Shown in pieces: positions 12,301 to 25,135 of a stretch of DNA of 64,000 nucleotides (positions are counted from its first letter, which is position 1; each line of letters opens with the position of its first letter). The stretch is from positions 62,001-126,000 of the forward strand of contig VWPU01011587.1 in NCBI GenBank assembly GCA_013398955.1, in the 5' to 3' direction. The notes under the pieces were generated by a model, which worked only from the letters and a program-made list of their open reading frames with translations, was not told the origin of the DNA and made no database searches. Source of the DNA: Callaeas wilsoni (taxonomy: Eukaryota; Chordata; Aves; Passeriformes; Callaeidae). The translations under genes were made by a program, and so were the position numbers.

Positions 12301-13555
12301 ACACTCAGCCATGAACATTTTCCTAGGTAACATGACTGGGGGTATATTTAAAACATAAACACAGCTAAGAGAAGGTTGAAGCTGGAAATTTCCAAATGAA
12401 TGCTTTTTCTTCCTCCCCCCTTTCCGTCTTGTCTGCCTGCATCACAAGCAGCCTAGTTTCCTGTTTGCCTAATGCGTCAGGGTGATGTCCTGTGAGGATT
12501 TTAGCTATTTCATCACTTTATACCTGTCGTTCAACAGTAACATTTCAAAGTCCTCAGGAGGCACTTTTCTCTCAACATTATACATCCCCTCGATTGCCTA
12601 TACATGGAGAGAGATTCATAACTGATGTAGTTGGTGTCACAAGATTCCACCGGCACAGCAGTCAATACGGAATGCGGCACTAATTGCGAACAGCACCTAT
12701 CTGCTCAAATTACTGTCGGAATGCTAACCTTGGGAAAAGACATTTTTATGCATAAGCTTTTCTGCAAAAGAAATATTACTGGAAGTGAAACAGCCAGGCT
12801 TTCAGTTATGAGAATGAGCTCTGCTTTTGCCCTTGTTACTGCTGCTTTCACGAAGGAAGAAAATCTATCTTCAGACCAATTTCCCACTGAGGTTAATAAA
12901 AAGCCCCAAAAAACAAGTGGTCATGGTAATTCTGAAAGGAAAAAAGTATCTAGATCCTGTTATTTTATAGAGACAATGTTGTTTGTTTTAGAAAACATAG
13001 AAATTTCTCAGATGACTTAAAGGCACAAAATATAATGTGAAAAATATTCTTATTTGCAGTACGGCAAGTGTTTTTAATGGAGTGTCTGTATTTTATGTGA
13101 CATAGCACACAGAAAACTTTTTAGGATACATAGAGAAGTATTTTTCAAACACATGTCACAAGGGACTGATTTTAGGATAGTTCTGTGCCACTTGCTTCTA
13201 CAAAAGCATATGTGTTTTGCAAGAGGGTCTGGCTTTCAGGGGTGAGGATCCCTTGGCCTAATGAACAGCCACCCTGGGCAGCAGCTCGGGCTCAGGATGA
13301 CAAGGAGGTTTTATCACTTGCCAGAAAGAAGCTCAGCACAAAACATTTCCCCGGGAGCAAAACAACAGTGGAGAAAAGGACCTGTTTCAGGGATTTGGAG
13401 AGAGAACAGAGAAAGGATGCTAATTGCATCCACTGGCAAACTAGTACAAGCTAATGATCTTGATGACCACAGTGTGATCCCAGACCCAACGAAAATATTT
13501 CTTTCCCAGAATAACCAGTCCCTTGCAACCTGAAGATTGTATAAGGTTTCCGAGG
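9338..13555. other. Unique non-coding DNA
   Basis: No gene or transposon is recognised. The longest frame is 129 codons at 12631-13020 on the plus strand. It begins in ordinary sequence, matches no family I know, and has no visible splice or promoter context. The interval is AT-rich, especially around 9.9-10.2 kb and 12.2 kb. A short local repeat of gagtgatc occurs at 10261-10280. Confidence 0.55.
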
Positions 13556-13557
13556 GA

Positions 13558-13610
13558 GAAAAATAAAAAATAAAAAAAAAATTAAAAAAGGAAAAGAAAA
13601 AGAAAAAAAG
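13558..13610. repeat. A-rich low-complexity tract
   Basis: About 53 bases consist of A runs broken by single T or G residues. It might be a decayed retroposon tail, but the sequence just upstream (13.2-13.55 kb) does not resemble CR1, a SINE or a processed messenger that I recognise. A simple A-rich repeat is the safer reading. Confidence 0.75.
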
Positions 13611-14418
13611 GATTAAATCAAAGAATTCTTAAGACTGGAGAAATCATTTTCTTAATTTAACTCCATCTTTCTATAATAGACTGGTTTTTTTAGAGACTGA
13701 CACCACTGATTTCAGCAAACTGTTGATTAGGATTTATTTGTTCTCTCACGAAATCCTCCTGCCTGGAGTGGAGGAAGTGTTTTCGAATCATACTGCTGAC
13801 CAGAATAGCTTCTTATTTCTCAACATGCCATTTCTATCATAGGTACATGTTTTCCCACTGCACTTGAGAACTCTTCAGTATCAAAACCCGTCATGAAATT
13901 ATACACTGAGAGCTCACATACAAAATGTTCTCATGTTTACTCACCCTACTGTTAACTTTCCTGAAAGCCAGTTAAATTACCTTTCAATGTGGACAGACTC
14001 TTCAAAGGAACACGGATCCTGTGTTCATTTTCCAAAAACAGGCAATCAGCTAAATCTGGGGGTTTGTTCTCATCCCTCTTGAATTCCCTGAACTGCAGTT
14101 TTAGCTAACTGCTCATCTTTTGCTGCAAAGACCAGCAGCAGAGTAAGTAAGGTGATGCACTGTGATGCCTAAGACACATATTCATCTTGCTCTAGATTCA
14201 TCCTAAAACCAGCTCCCCATTGTTCTGGCTTAAAATAGGTCTCTGGACAAAGGCACTGGGAAGTGAAAAGTTGCCAAATACGATGTAAACTTTTTATATG
14301 TATGCTCTAAAAATGATGATTGTTCAAAAAGTGTGAAAAGTCTACCAGTATCTTTAAGACAAAAATATTCTCCACAGAGAAAAAAATGAATAACTGCAAG
14401 CTGAAAGAAATCCCCTTT
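13611..14418. other. Unique non-coding DNA
   Basis: This is AT-rich unique sequence between the A-rich tract and the CR1 tail at 14.42 kb. I see no exon, RNA gene, repeat or regulatory motif that stands out. Confidence 0.55.
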
Positions 14419-14563
14419 CCCAGAATCACAGAATGGGTAAAGTTAGAAGGGATCACTGGAGGTCATCTAATCTAACCTCCCTGCTCAAGCAGGATCCCCT
14501 GGAGCATGCTACTCAAGATTCTGTCCAAATGACTTTAGAATATCTCCAGGGAAGGAGATACTC
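14419..14563 (-). mobile_element. CR1 LINE 3' tail, 5'-truncated
   Basis: The plus strand reads cagaatcacagaatgggtaa, then gttagaagggatcactgg, then aggtcatctaatctaacc, then tgctcaagcaggatcccc. This is the reverse complement of the CR1 3' terminus (subfamilies in which the tail has the tcacagaat form). The element is on the minus strand and is severely 5'-truncated, as is usual for CR1 insertions. Similarity fades after ggagatactcacaa. It has no coding potential. Confidence 0.88.
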
Positions 14564-14579
14564 ACAATGCATGTAAATG

Positions 14580-15080
14580 AAATAATGAAGTATTTTAATA
14601 TCACTTCTATTCATTCACATGCTATTCATTACCTGCACAATCCAAGTTGAAAATGAAACTTTTACATTCACACTCCTACAAGCAAAAGCTGAGGCAGCAA
14701 AACCAAAGTTCAATTAGCAGTTACCTGGCAGCTCAATCAGCAGTTCCCTTCAATGAGCTCTACCTGGGCTGTTATAGCCCACTGGCTCTGGGATATTTCA
14801 GCAGCAGCAGCAGCTAGCTAGATTATTTGGCTGTATCATGAGAAATGGAAACAGTGCTAAAGTAATTATTCTTCAGGACACAAGAAAAATTAGTGTTTTG
14901 ACTAATGAAATAACATAAGTAATGAAGCCTCCATTAATATTATCAATTTTTTTTTTAATGTGTTGGATGATGAAGCATTAAGGTTTCTACAGCATTTGCT
15001 GATTTCAGCTCTTAGGAATACTGACCTTTTAAATCTGATTGTTCAAGTGACTGTATCCTAAATTGCTATGCTTGAGAGTT
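14580..15080. other. Candidate conserved non-coding element
   Basis: This is unique AT-rich sequence just past the CR1 tail. It contains repeated attcatt/tattcatt motifs, several TAAT-type homeodomain cores (taattattc, cattaatatt, actaatgaaat) and a (CAG)5 run at 14799-14813 followed by ctagctag. The texture resembles vertebrate conserved non-coding elements. I could not measure conservation, so the regulatory role is inference only. Confidence 0.2.
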
Positions 15081-15190
15081 TTTCACTGGTATAAATACAG
15101 TATTAGGGGAACAAACTCTCTGAACTTGACCCTCTGAAGAGCTGAGTGACAGCAGTAACCTTGTAACTACTTCTATTACCATTTGCTGAC

Positions 15191-15244
15191 TGGTTTTTTT
15201 TGGTTTTGTGGTTTTTTGGGTTTTTTGGTTTGGTTTTTTTTTTT
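15191..15244. repeat. T/G-rich simple repeat (GGTTTT-type)
   Basis: The tract is T runs of four to eleven separated by one to three G. The complementary strand reads AAAACC-like, the same class as the larger tract at 48.01 kb but in the opposite orientation. It is a low-complexity repeat, possibly a retroposon tail in minus orientation. No retroposon body is identifiable. Confidence 0.8.
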
Positions 15245-16519
15245 CCTAGGGAATAAAAGTTAGATGTGGGACAAATATTAATTTGTTCAAAGCAGCAGCC
15301 AGTCAGAGGTATGAGCAAAGAAAGTATTATGTCCAAAGAAGGTATTATCGAAGCAGCTGGGCCACAGATCATCTGTAACTTTGAAAGCAGCTCTATTTGA
15401 GCTATTTCATATCTCCATCTGGTTCCCTCATTGTCAGAAAAGCAACTGCATATAAATAAATTTCCAATGAATGATGTAGGAGGTTTTTCCTTTTGACGGA
15501 CCAATATTCAGTCAGATTTTTTTTTCATTTTTACAAATGTTTCTGCATTTAACAGGCAGATAATTCCGAAGAAACTGTCCCAGTCACTGCATGCAGAAAC
15601 CCTCACCAAGGCCCAAGCTGATTTTGCCTGACTTAATCCTATAAATCTCCAGGTCACCTATCTCATTTCATGATTTTTCAGGACAGGAAATTAGCTGATT
15701 GAAAACATATGGAGAAATGACCTTCCTCTTTTCCTATTATTGAAAAGAAACGTTGAAAATATTCTCCAATCCAGAATCCAAAATGTGCAGCAAAATGCAT
15801 TTTTCCTCTTGCAAAGTACAGTAAAGTCTGTCAACAGAGTCAAAGCAAAATTTTTTTTTTGCCTAATTTACTTTCTGCCATCTCGCTTTCTCTAGTCCTT
15901 TTTTCTGTCCTCAAGGATAGAGGCAAAATACAAGGACAAAAGATACGGAGCATCCACTGACCCTACCTGAAGTTGTTTCCCAAATCACATAAGCCCAGTG
16001 GAGGATGCTGACCACTATCCAGTTGGGCTGGTGTGAACTTCCTTGTCCATGCTTGGATTGACAGTGACCACTCAAGCCAGCAACCAAAGAGCACGTAACC
16101 TGGGAGACCATTCAGAGCTTGACTGGGAAAATTTGCACTGGGAACATTTTCATTCTTCATGGAATACCATGGAAAAGCCCACACAGCGGCTAGGATACGA
16201 TGCCATGCACAGCCAGAGGACCCTTCCACTGCCTCGCCTGGGTGACAGAAATGGCACAGCTCTGCCAGAGCAGTGCTCTCAGCTGGAATACATGTCAGTG
16301 TCCACACAGAGTGTCCCTACTCACAAAACCCTCAGGGCGACCCATGTCTCACATCAGTCCATGGTGACAGCTCAGAGTAGCTGACACAAGACAGAATGAA
16401 AACTCTGCTAGGATTAAAAATGTAGTAACAGTAACCATAGAAATATTTTCCACCTGTATTTCTCTGAGACAAGGTATTACAAGAATTTCTTACAGAATCA
16501 ACAGCATGTGGTACTGTCT
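15245..16519. other. Unique non-coding DNA
   Basis: No gene is supported. Two opposed frames of about 113-114 codons overlap at 15963-16384 on opposite strands in a moderately GC-rich patch. Neither resembles a known protein, and overlap on both strands is typical of composition. The interval ends at the CR1 copy at 16.52 kb. Confidence 0.5.
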
Positions 16520-16800
16520 CCCAGGTGACAGAACCTGAGGAAGTGGTCTCAAATTTCACCACAGGAGGTTTAGACTGGATATGAGGAAAAAACTTTTCAT
16601 GAAAAGGTCTGTAAAGCATTGGAACAGACTGCTCAGGGTAGTGGTGGAGTCACAGTGCCTGGAAGCTTTCAAAAAATGTGTGAATATGGTACTTGAGGAC
16701 ATGGCTTAATGGTGAACATGGTAGTGGTGCTGGGTTGACAGTTGGACTTGACAAATACAGAGGTCTTTTCCACCCTTAACAGTTCTATGATTCCATAATA
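16520..16800 (+). mobile_element. CR1 LINE 3' fragment with terminal octamer
   Basis: This is the only clear plus-strand CR1 copy. The order is typical: aggaagtggtctcaaattt, then aggaggtttagactggatat, then cattggaacagactgctcag, then gtggtggagtcacagtgcct, then tgggttgacagttggacttg, then aggtcttttccaccc. It ends in tctatgattccataat, a degenerate form of the CR1 terminal octamer repeat. The copy covers only the end of ORF2 and the short 3' UTR and is 5'-truncated. Moderate divergence suggests an old insertion that is still older than none of the local unique sequence can date. Confidence 0.9.
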
Positions 16801-16804
16801 GCAG

Positions 16805-19095
16805 TGTCATGTTAGATAGAGTAAGCTCGGGTTAATTAGTAGATCAAACGTAGCTGTCATTAGAGAAAGGCTGTGCAATTAGCAGGGATGTTTTTATAAG
16901 CTCCAACTTGTTCAGAACTCTTCTGATGGTATGAAAGCCCAAATGGTCACAGAGTTTGCTACAACAACAGCAGACTGAGGGCCACCTCTTCCAAAACATT
17001 GAATTACTCTTCCTGCCCAGTCTGTTGTATAATACTGTCAATACCAGATTGCTGTGCACAGATATTTTAGCTTCATGTTTGAGTTTCTTCCTTCACTAAA
17101 TATTTCACTGTTTCTCAGTGCAGCAGTACATACTAGGGCTTCTGGGCATGGATTTTTCCTTCTGGGATCTGTGTCTCTGGCCTCTCCATGACCTAGCCAC
17201 AGCTGGCACCCCAGATGCTTCTTTCCAGCATAGGCTCTCCAAAATATGCTGCTCCAGAATCTCTTTCAAATCCATTCTCTTCAACGAGCTGGACTTCATC
17301 CTTGCTCAGCTGCATAGCTTTACTTGACATAGAGTTTGGCCCTTTTTTAGTCCAATTTACGTGGATAGCCAGTATTACACTGTCGCAGTCAGCAGAGATG
17401 ACGCATGGTAGGGAAGAGTCCAACTGGTCAGTGGCTCGGATCCAAAATCCTTGAGCTTCATCTCACCTATATTATATTTAATTGGTTCCATCTAATTTCT
17501 CTAGTATCTAATTTTACATCATTAACAGTCTCAAGGTCTTCACTATGTCAATAGCTCTATTAAAATAAACAGGAGTTCATGTTCTTTATTCTTTAATATC
17601 TCTGCTTTAGGCTAGAAAAGGGGGAGTTTTTTTAAATTACAGACAGCAAGTGGCTGCACACCAGGGGTGTTTTGCTGTTCAAAAAGGTCACCATTACCCA
17701 GGCAGCTACTAAAAATTTGATCCCTGGTTTCACACAGTAGTACTTGACACATTGCATAGACCTACTATGGATTTACTTGTGAAGACATTTCTAAAAAAAA
17801 AAAACCATATTGTGTCTATTGTACCCCCAAGTTGCATATGATAGCAGCCAGGGTCTTCTTCTGCATACATGTAGGGAGCTAAATTTTCCAGGGACTTCTG
17901 GAGGTGAGGAATTGACCATCATATCCTGACCTAATCTAGTTCTGTTTTAGCACCCGTGTGCAGAACTAGGTGGGTGAGGGTGTGGGCATGACAGGCATTA
18001 AAATATTTGCATTTAGATGTGGTGTACATTTTTAACTCTCTTACTCCTAAAGGCAGAGTACAGTATAATGTCAAATGGCATAGAACTTCCCCCTCTCCCA
18101 AGGTAGTATAGTTGCAGAGAGCTTAATCTCCTACTAATACAGTACTGCTCCACAATTTAGAGTGCACGTGGAGCCAACAGCAGTGGATTTCACTGCTGTA
18201 GCGTAATTCTCAGCTGTCATATATCCTGCACAGAACTGGGCTTCTGTCCTGCCTTTTTAACTGATTGTTCACCAAATTATTGGGTTATTGCACAGTAAGC
18301 AACAACCAGCATGAGTAACACAGCTGTCTGGACAACTCCTGGACTGTATGATAAGAGGTGATATAAGCAAGACACCAGGATTGTGGTAGAGAGGTGTAAG
18401 TGTGAGTGTGACACACCTATGAGCACTGCCACAGTACTGTCAAAACACAGTCACATTTAAGAAAGCACAGCCTGAAACCTGAGGTTCAGCCACTGGCAAT
18501 TTTAACATTAAATGGAGGAGGCATCTGATACTCTTATGAAACAGGAATGGTCACCACTGGCTGAGGTGCAGCAAGTAGACCCATGCTCAGAGAAGTGTTT
18601 TGCTGATGTTACCTGTGGTGCAAATACCTTTGGAGAGAAGTGACGAGGGCCACCCTGGTGCAAAGTGGACACAATTTTGTGTCTTCTGTAACCACAGAGA
18701 TTTGTTTAATGTCCCTGTCTGTGCTCCTTTCCCCATCACACCTCCATCAATGGACTCCACCTCTTGAAATATCTCTGCAATGAGCAAAATCTGTCCTTTC
18801 AGTCACAAGCCTGCTTGAATGTTACTGATAGCCATAAAGATCTCATCCCCAGAGGTTGTCTTTGATTATTTTTAATGGGCAAATAATAGATTTAATTTGT
18901 TCTGCGAATCAGAAGAATGACTCCCTCCTTCTACCATGGCAGGATGTATGCAGCATAGTATGACACTGTCCTTTTCAGCCACAAAGTCTCTTCTAGAAAC
19001 ATATCTGCTGTTATTTCAAACTCTTCTTTCATATTAATAACTCACTATGTACTAATTAATCTCAACTTCACCCCTTTTGCAATACAATAATCATA
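16805..19095. other. Unique non-coding DNA
   Basis: There are no exons, RNA genes or recognisable mobile elements. Frames are all short, and those at 17105-17454 overlap on both strands. The sequence alternates between AT-rich and moderate GC without any sharp boundary. Confidence 0.55.
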
Positions 19096-19097
19096 GT

Positions 19098-19140
19098 CTT
19101 TGATTTTACACATGGAAGAAATTGAGGTAATTATGCCCTG
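19098..19140 (-). repeat. Possible MIR/L2-like 3' scrap
   Basis: The run gattttacacatggaagaaa followed by ttgaggtaatta matches the antisense order of the shared MIR/L2 tail (cattttacagatgaggaaactgag). It is about 35 bases and diverged. Old MIR and L2 copies occur in bird genomes at low density, so this is plausible. A profile search would be needed to separate it from chance. Confidence 0.35.
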
Positions 19141-22100
19141 TTCCCACTTTCTCCATATCATATTATCTTTGTCACTTTCTTCCTTACAAAAATCACACAC
19201 AGATAGGAGAAAGATTAAAGTGACCACAACCAAAGCAATTGTAAAACCCCCTGAAGCCTCCCTTGCCTTTTGTGGGGACACATTTCACAGAGTCACTCAT
19301 CTCAGCCTTTTCCACACGGAGCAGTGGTGGTTTTTCAGGACACTCTTTCCATCCACCCCATCAGGCCCTCTGAGGTGCAGTAAAGAAGGTCACTTTGGTA
19401 TGCAGGCTGCTCCTCGGCCAGCGAAAAGAGAAATCTGATGCATGTTCTTTCATGCCTTACAGAAATTAAATTTGCCAGACATCTTAATGAACAGAAAATT
19501 TAGACAGAGAAAGTAAACTGTAGTTTTTTCTCACCTTAATTTTTTATCAAAGTGCATGACCATGCAGCTTCTAAAAACCACGTGAAAGTGGTAAAGATAG
19601 ATCCTTGGTTACTAATATTAGAGGGATCATCATGATTTTAGTAGTCTATGTCACCCACTCTCTGTCAGGAACAATAATTTCCCACTTGGCATTCTCCCTG
19701 CTGATGGTTTGATTTATGGGAAGATTTGCAATTGTGAAGAACTTGGGCATTTTTTCCACTCCAGGAGTGGATGTCGGGTGCTGGTTTCTGAGACTGGCAA
19801 ACCAGCCAAACCCCAGGCTAAAGCTGCAGCTGCTGACCTCAGGGCCAGTTGCAGTGATTCTCAGCTCCAAACCACTGCCCCCCCGAGGTTACCTGGATTT
19901 ACAAGCATGCATGGCTTTTCTAGGACAGGCAGTTATTCCTACTCACCTGCAACTTTAACTCCTTCTATCCCACAAACTATGGGAGATAACCACTGCAGAT
20001 GAACTTTGGGTTTTGCCAACAAATTTGTTCCCTGAGACAGTGAGAAGGTAGAAGTGAAATGTCAGCTGTGAAGGAGGTGAATTTCTCGAAAAGGAGACAC
20101 ATTGGTTATTTGTGAAGCAGTGGGGACCTTGACGGCTGTGAAAGTAACTTAGTCACATTTAAATGGCACTTCACATTCAGAAAAGACCTTTTCCTTAACC
20201 ATGAGGAGTGATCATTCCATGACACTGTTGAAACTGGTCAACAGCCTGTAAACAGTCTCTTCTGTGACCTATGCCATAGCTTCTGGGTGTATTAAAATAA
20301 TTTAGTGTTTGGCACTCTCAGATTATACTCACAAGCATTTATTTAATCTCCCCCTCTCCGTATTCTCATGTGTGAATGGAAAGACAAATGTAAGAACATT
20401 GAAATATGATGTTTTGAGAACATGGATCTGGGCTCATGCCCTGTGTCGCTTCAACTGCTCTGCCTCTAGATCACACATAAACTGTTCAGCTGCTTAATAT
20501 ATCATATGTAGCCTTAAAGTCTGGGCTCACTCTCCCCACTCTCTAATAGACTCTGTGAGAAATACAAGCATGGCTTTGCATTCTATCTCAGTTGTTTCCA
20601 AAACCCAAGAAAGTGTTGCAATAAAGAGAGAAAAAATGAGTTTAAAAGGAGAAAATAAATTGAAGCTGTCAAACCAAATAGCAAGTGGGCTGGCTGGTTA
20701 GTTAAATAATTTTTATTGGCTTTTTCCAACTAATCTGCCTCCAGGATTTATTAGTCTTCTACTATATCCTCAAATAAAGCATCTGACTTTAGTTCCAGTT
20801 TATGCTTTAGCCATTAATAATTTTGTACATCCTAGAGAGCATTTACATTATTTATTAATTTTATCTAACCATAATTACAGTCATTGTGGCTGTTTAATGA
20901 AAAGTTACTCCGGGCCAAGTTTCTAGAATTCAAATTGCATTTCATCATTTTTTACAGAAAAGGCTTTTGGAATGTTTGGTTCCTTACCCAGGGGCTTCCC
21001 CTGGCCAGAAAACATTATGAAGAAGGGATAACTAGAATGGGTTGTGCCCTGGCCCCACGCCAAAGAGAAACACTGCCATGCCTTGTTATTCCACGTCAGA
21101 GTCGCTCCAACTGACGCCATTCAGGTTTGCACCAATGTCCACACACAATTCTCATCGTGCCAGGACCAGGGCACACAGGGAGAGAGGAGGCAGAAAGACG
21201 CTTTGCATCTCTCACCTCTCTGGTTTCTGCAGTAACGCTGAGATCAGAGCTTCTGTTTTAAAGGTGATAGATGCATTTGCAGCTCCACAGTCTATGGTAA
21301 TGAGCCAACAAGTACATCCTTGTGCAGCCCACTTCTGGGTTGCTCCATGGTTGTGAAAATGAAAAGTTTGAGTTACATAAAAAGATGTCTTCTTTACTTT
21401 TCTCACAGTTTTCCTATGTAGACCTTGTCAGTGTGCTGAAGAGCAGACAGTATGTGGTTCTCAATCTTCAAAGTCATTCCTTCAAACTGTAGTTTTGTCT
21501 TTTCAAAGTTTTGAGCACCTGCTAAACTCCAGCCATTCAGGAGACGGCACCGAGCGAAATCTCTTCTGTTGTTCAGGAATCCTACACCTCACTACTTTGA
21601 AGTGGCTGGGAGAAAGTTACCTCCACTCATGTATGCCACAGGAAAGATTTCAGTGAGTCAACTCTTTGCAATCCAGAAATGGCACTGCTGCAGACTACAG
21701 AGAAGGGACAAATCCATGCGGTACTTTGGCTGCTTCTCCTTTCTTCTCTATCAAAACTTATAAGTTGGAAAGGCTGTTAGGAAAGAAATCTGACCCAGCT
21801 TATCTAAATGCAGAGAATCTTCTTCAAAGAAGATCTCAAGGCATTTGTATGTGGTAGGTTCAATGCTCCATGAATATATCTGAGAGAAAAATATCCATCA
21901 ATAAAAGAAATATTAATCTATATAAGGTACCCAGATAGCAGTCATAGAAGATTATCATACTCTATGTAGGTTAAATTAATATATTCATTTGCTGCAGGTG
22001 AACAAGCTCGCTTTAGGACCTTTGCCCGTGTGAGGCCATTACGATTTCTTATTTTGCAGTCAGCTGAGTTTCTACATTTTCCAGCTTTTTAACTTGAACA

Positions 22101-25100
22101 AGTCCAGCATTAGCCTAAAGTCTTTCTACTCCTTCAGCTGTAAGTTGTTCTCTATATTGTGGCCCCAAGATAATTCTAATTACTCAGACATTTTCATGCA
22201 TAAAGTCTTACAGAATGGATTAAGATTTAATTTTAATTTTAAATTTAAATCCTGAATTTCAAATTCGGGTCCACATCCCTGAAAGTCCAAACTAGGGACC
22301 TGGTCACATCATGCATCTGGTCTTCCCACCCACAAGAACTCTGGGGTGTGGAGAGGTGGTTGCTCAGCAGGGACATGAAAACACTGCCTGCTGAGAGACC
22401 TGCTCTGGGATCCCCATGTTTCCACATAGCACTTCTCAGGGATCATGCTGTTTCACCACGACACTAGATTTCATCAGCTGAGGGCTGACACCTTCTTCTG
22501 AGATATATAGAGCGGGCAGTCAGGCATTTAGCAGGCCCTAAAAAGGTCTTTGAACATCATGGAGTGGAGTGTGCAGATTTAGACATTTGGAGAGAGACTG
22601 AGGGAAGTAACAAAGAAGGCCGGAAAGAGACCAAGGAAATAAATAGACATGGAAAGGCAGCAAACCACAGTGCCTGACGTGGATGCTTGCAGACAGATGC
22701 ACGATTTGTTGCTTGCTCAGACCCACGAGCGAGGTCCATGGTGTGAGTGCGAGGTCCTGGGGGTGGGCTCAGCAGTCCCACCGCTGCTCCTGCAGCTGGC
22801 AGTGACACCAACTCCATCCCAGGGCTGGCTATGCCACAGACATGGCAAGCGGAGGTGCAAACACTGAAGAGATTCCATGGAGGGCAGTGACAGGCAGGGA
22901 GCAGCAAGCAGAGCCTTCTCAACCCAAATGCAGCTCTGCTTACAGGACGCTGCAGTCTGTCATCTTCTACCCATGATAAACGCAAAACCAGATGATTCCA
23001 GAGCAGGAGAGCTCTCCCTGAAGGTGTACGTGTCAATCCCTGCTATATGTCAGACAGCATCAACACAAGCCCTGGAAATTTTTGTGTCTTAAGTTTACCT
23101 TACGCTGCAGATAGCCACCATCATAGGGCTGACGGTCACCCACAGCTTTGCAGGGTTTGTGCCCCCATCCATCGGAGTGGGCTCTGCTGGGCCAGACACA
23201 ACCACAGGCCAGGGAAATCACAAGGAAGAACAACACGGGTAGGATGGGAAAATAAATTACTGGAAGGAAGGTATGTGTTATGACAGGCTTTTTTGCTATT
23301 GCTTTCTTTTTTCTTCAAAGCAAATAATAAAAAAAGAATTATTAAGGATGCCAGTATTAAAATTGGAGAAAAGAGGAGATACTGTCATATAAAAAATAAA
23401 CCATATGTTAAAATCTATAATAAAGGTGCACAAATTCTATAACATTTTTCAAGTTATAGTGACATTAATAAACACAGTGCTAAGAACTTGAATAAAATAT
23501 AATTCTCTTCTTCTTTTAAACCACTTAGTTCTCAATCTCATCTGTTTTAAAACCTCAGTTTCAGTAATATCTCAGTCATCCCGATTTAGTCAACAGGACT
23601 AAGGGCTGAATCCTTTCTGCAAAATACTGCTTTTCTCATGTGATCACTTTGTATAGCATTTGAGACATTTAAAAATAGTGACTGTACAAATGAATATGAT
23701 ATATATTAACAAAAGTTATGAAAAAAAATATAAATTCCATAGCTTTTGCTGTACCCTTAAGTATTTTGTTAAATGTAAGAAAGAAGCTATCATTTTATAG
23801 ATAAAAATAAACAGCAGCTTGCAAACTATCTATGATCTGAAGACAGCCATAAAATGCGGTTAAAGCGTTTAGACTCCATGCTTCTTTACTCCACAGGGGA
23901 GAGAATGCTGGATGAGCAGGAGAGAATCCCAGGACATCTGATAGCCAGCAAGAGACAGAGAGAAAGAGGGAGTACAGGGTGGCTCTCATCTAGAAAAAGA
24001 AATAGCAGCTGACGCAGCTGCGAACAGGCTTATATTATTTTATTTCCAATGTACGACTGACATGCTTAGCAAACATTTCTTGAGATTTGAGGGCTCTGTC
24101 TCCCAAGCATTGCAAGTAGGATGAGCATGGGTACCCACCGTCTCCCCCTACACCTCAAGGTTATTAAAAGAATGAAGACGTAGGCATAGATTTAATGCCA
24201 CTGGAACCTGTTCAAGCCCCTGGATTGAATTGTACCTAGCCACAATGAGACCTGTAAATTTTTTGCTTGGGGACAGCCATTAAACTTCATTAGCTTGCAG
24301 TCCCTACTAACTTCCACTGGAGTCAGAGCCGTGACCTGTCCCCAGAGACACCCAAACCCTGACGCAGGCACTGCAGCACAGCTTGATCTGAGCTTTTGGC
24401 TGGGCCATGGCTGCAGTATCAGTCATCCACATCAGGAGGGGACAATCCAGATTGAATCGATCCCTAGAATCTGCCCTTCTAAAACAGTTTATAGAAAAAC
24501 TCTGGGAATACTGCAGTCGTGGGGGCATGGGGAGTCTAACAACAGGTTCTGCAGCAGGGGAGCACTGTTCCCTCATGCCATACCACCTCATTTACTATCT
24601 TTTGCATGACTGCCGCCTGAACGGAAAAAATTGAAATTCCTTCCAGAGGGAGATACCATGCCTTTCCTGGGGCTGGCATGAGAGAGAAAGGGCAGGAGGC
24701 CCTCACTGATCCCCACAGAAGCCCCTCATCCACCACTTGCCTGTGCCCCTGCCTCTCATGGCATGACAGGTTTTAATGCATGAAATCCGTGAGAGAGCAA
24801 CAGACCCTCTCACAGAGGAGGCCAGCTTTGGAGCTTAGATTTGTCTGAAAGCCATGAGCACAGCTGAAGAGCAAAGAAGAAGAAGGACTATGGTTAATCT
24901 TTTTCACATGGCTCTAGCTATAACTTTTTCAAAAAGCAGCCACTGGAATACTTGACTGATGGGAAAAGGACAAGGAGGATGTTTTTACTTTTATGAAGTG
25001 TAAGTTTTTTTCTATTTGTCATCCAGCTAGGAATTATTGCTTGGTTTTCTGTTTTTGCAGGAGAGACCAGATACATATCAGAAAGTCTGCAGTGTGAACG

Positions 25101-25135
25101 GGGCATTTTAGGCCATGTAGATAGCTGTCTTCACC
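19141..25135. other. Mostly unique non-coding DNA
   Basis: No gene is supported. The patch at 22.55-23.25 kb is GC-richer and carries a 159-codon minus-strand frame (22557-23036) that is rich in Leu, Ser, Pro and Cys and unlike any family I know. Opposing frames cover the same bases. An AT-rich stretch at 20.68-20.92 kb has conserved-element texture. The stretch from 23.3 to 23.8 kb is strongly AT-rich. Confidence 0.5.
20680..20920. other. Candidate conserved non-coding element
   Basis: This is unique AT-rich sequence with many homeodomain-type cores (ttagttaaataattttt, gccattaataattttg, ttatttattaattttat, accataattacag) and no repeat similarity. Dense TAAT/ATTA cores in unique sequence are common in vertebrate developmental enhancers, but equally expected in AT-rich neutral DNA. 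No conservation data were available to me. Confidence 0.2.

Noticed and set aside
12631..13020. 129-codon plus-strand frame followed about 540 bases later by an A-rich tract, as a processed pseudogene
   Set aside because: The translation matches no protein I know, the A-rich tract is interrupted rather than a clean tail, and no target-site duplication was seen.
22557..23036. 159-codon minus-strand frame as a coding sequence
   Set aside because: Low-complexity Leu/Ser/Pro/Cys composition, opposing frames on the other strand and no similarity I recognise. GC-rich composition explains it.
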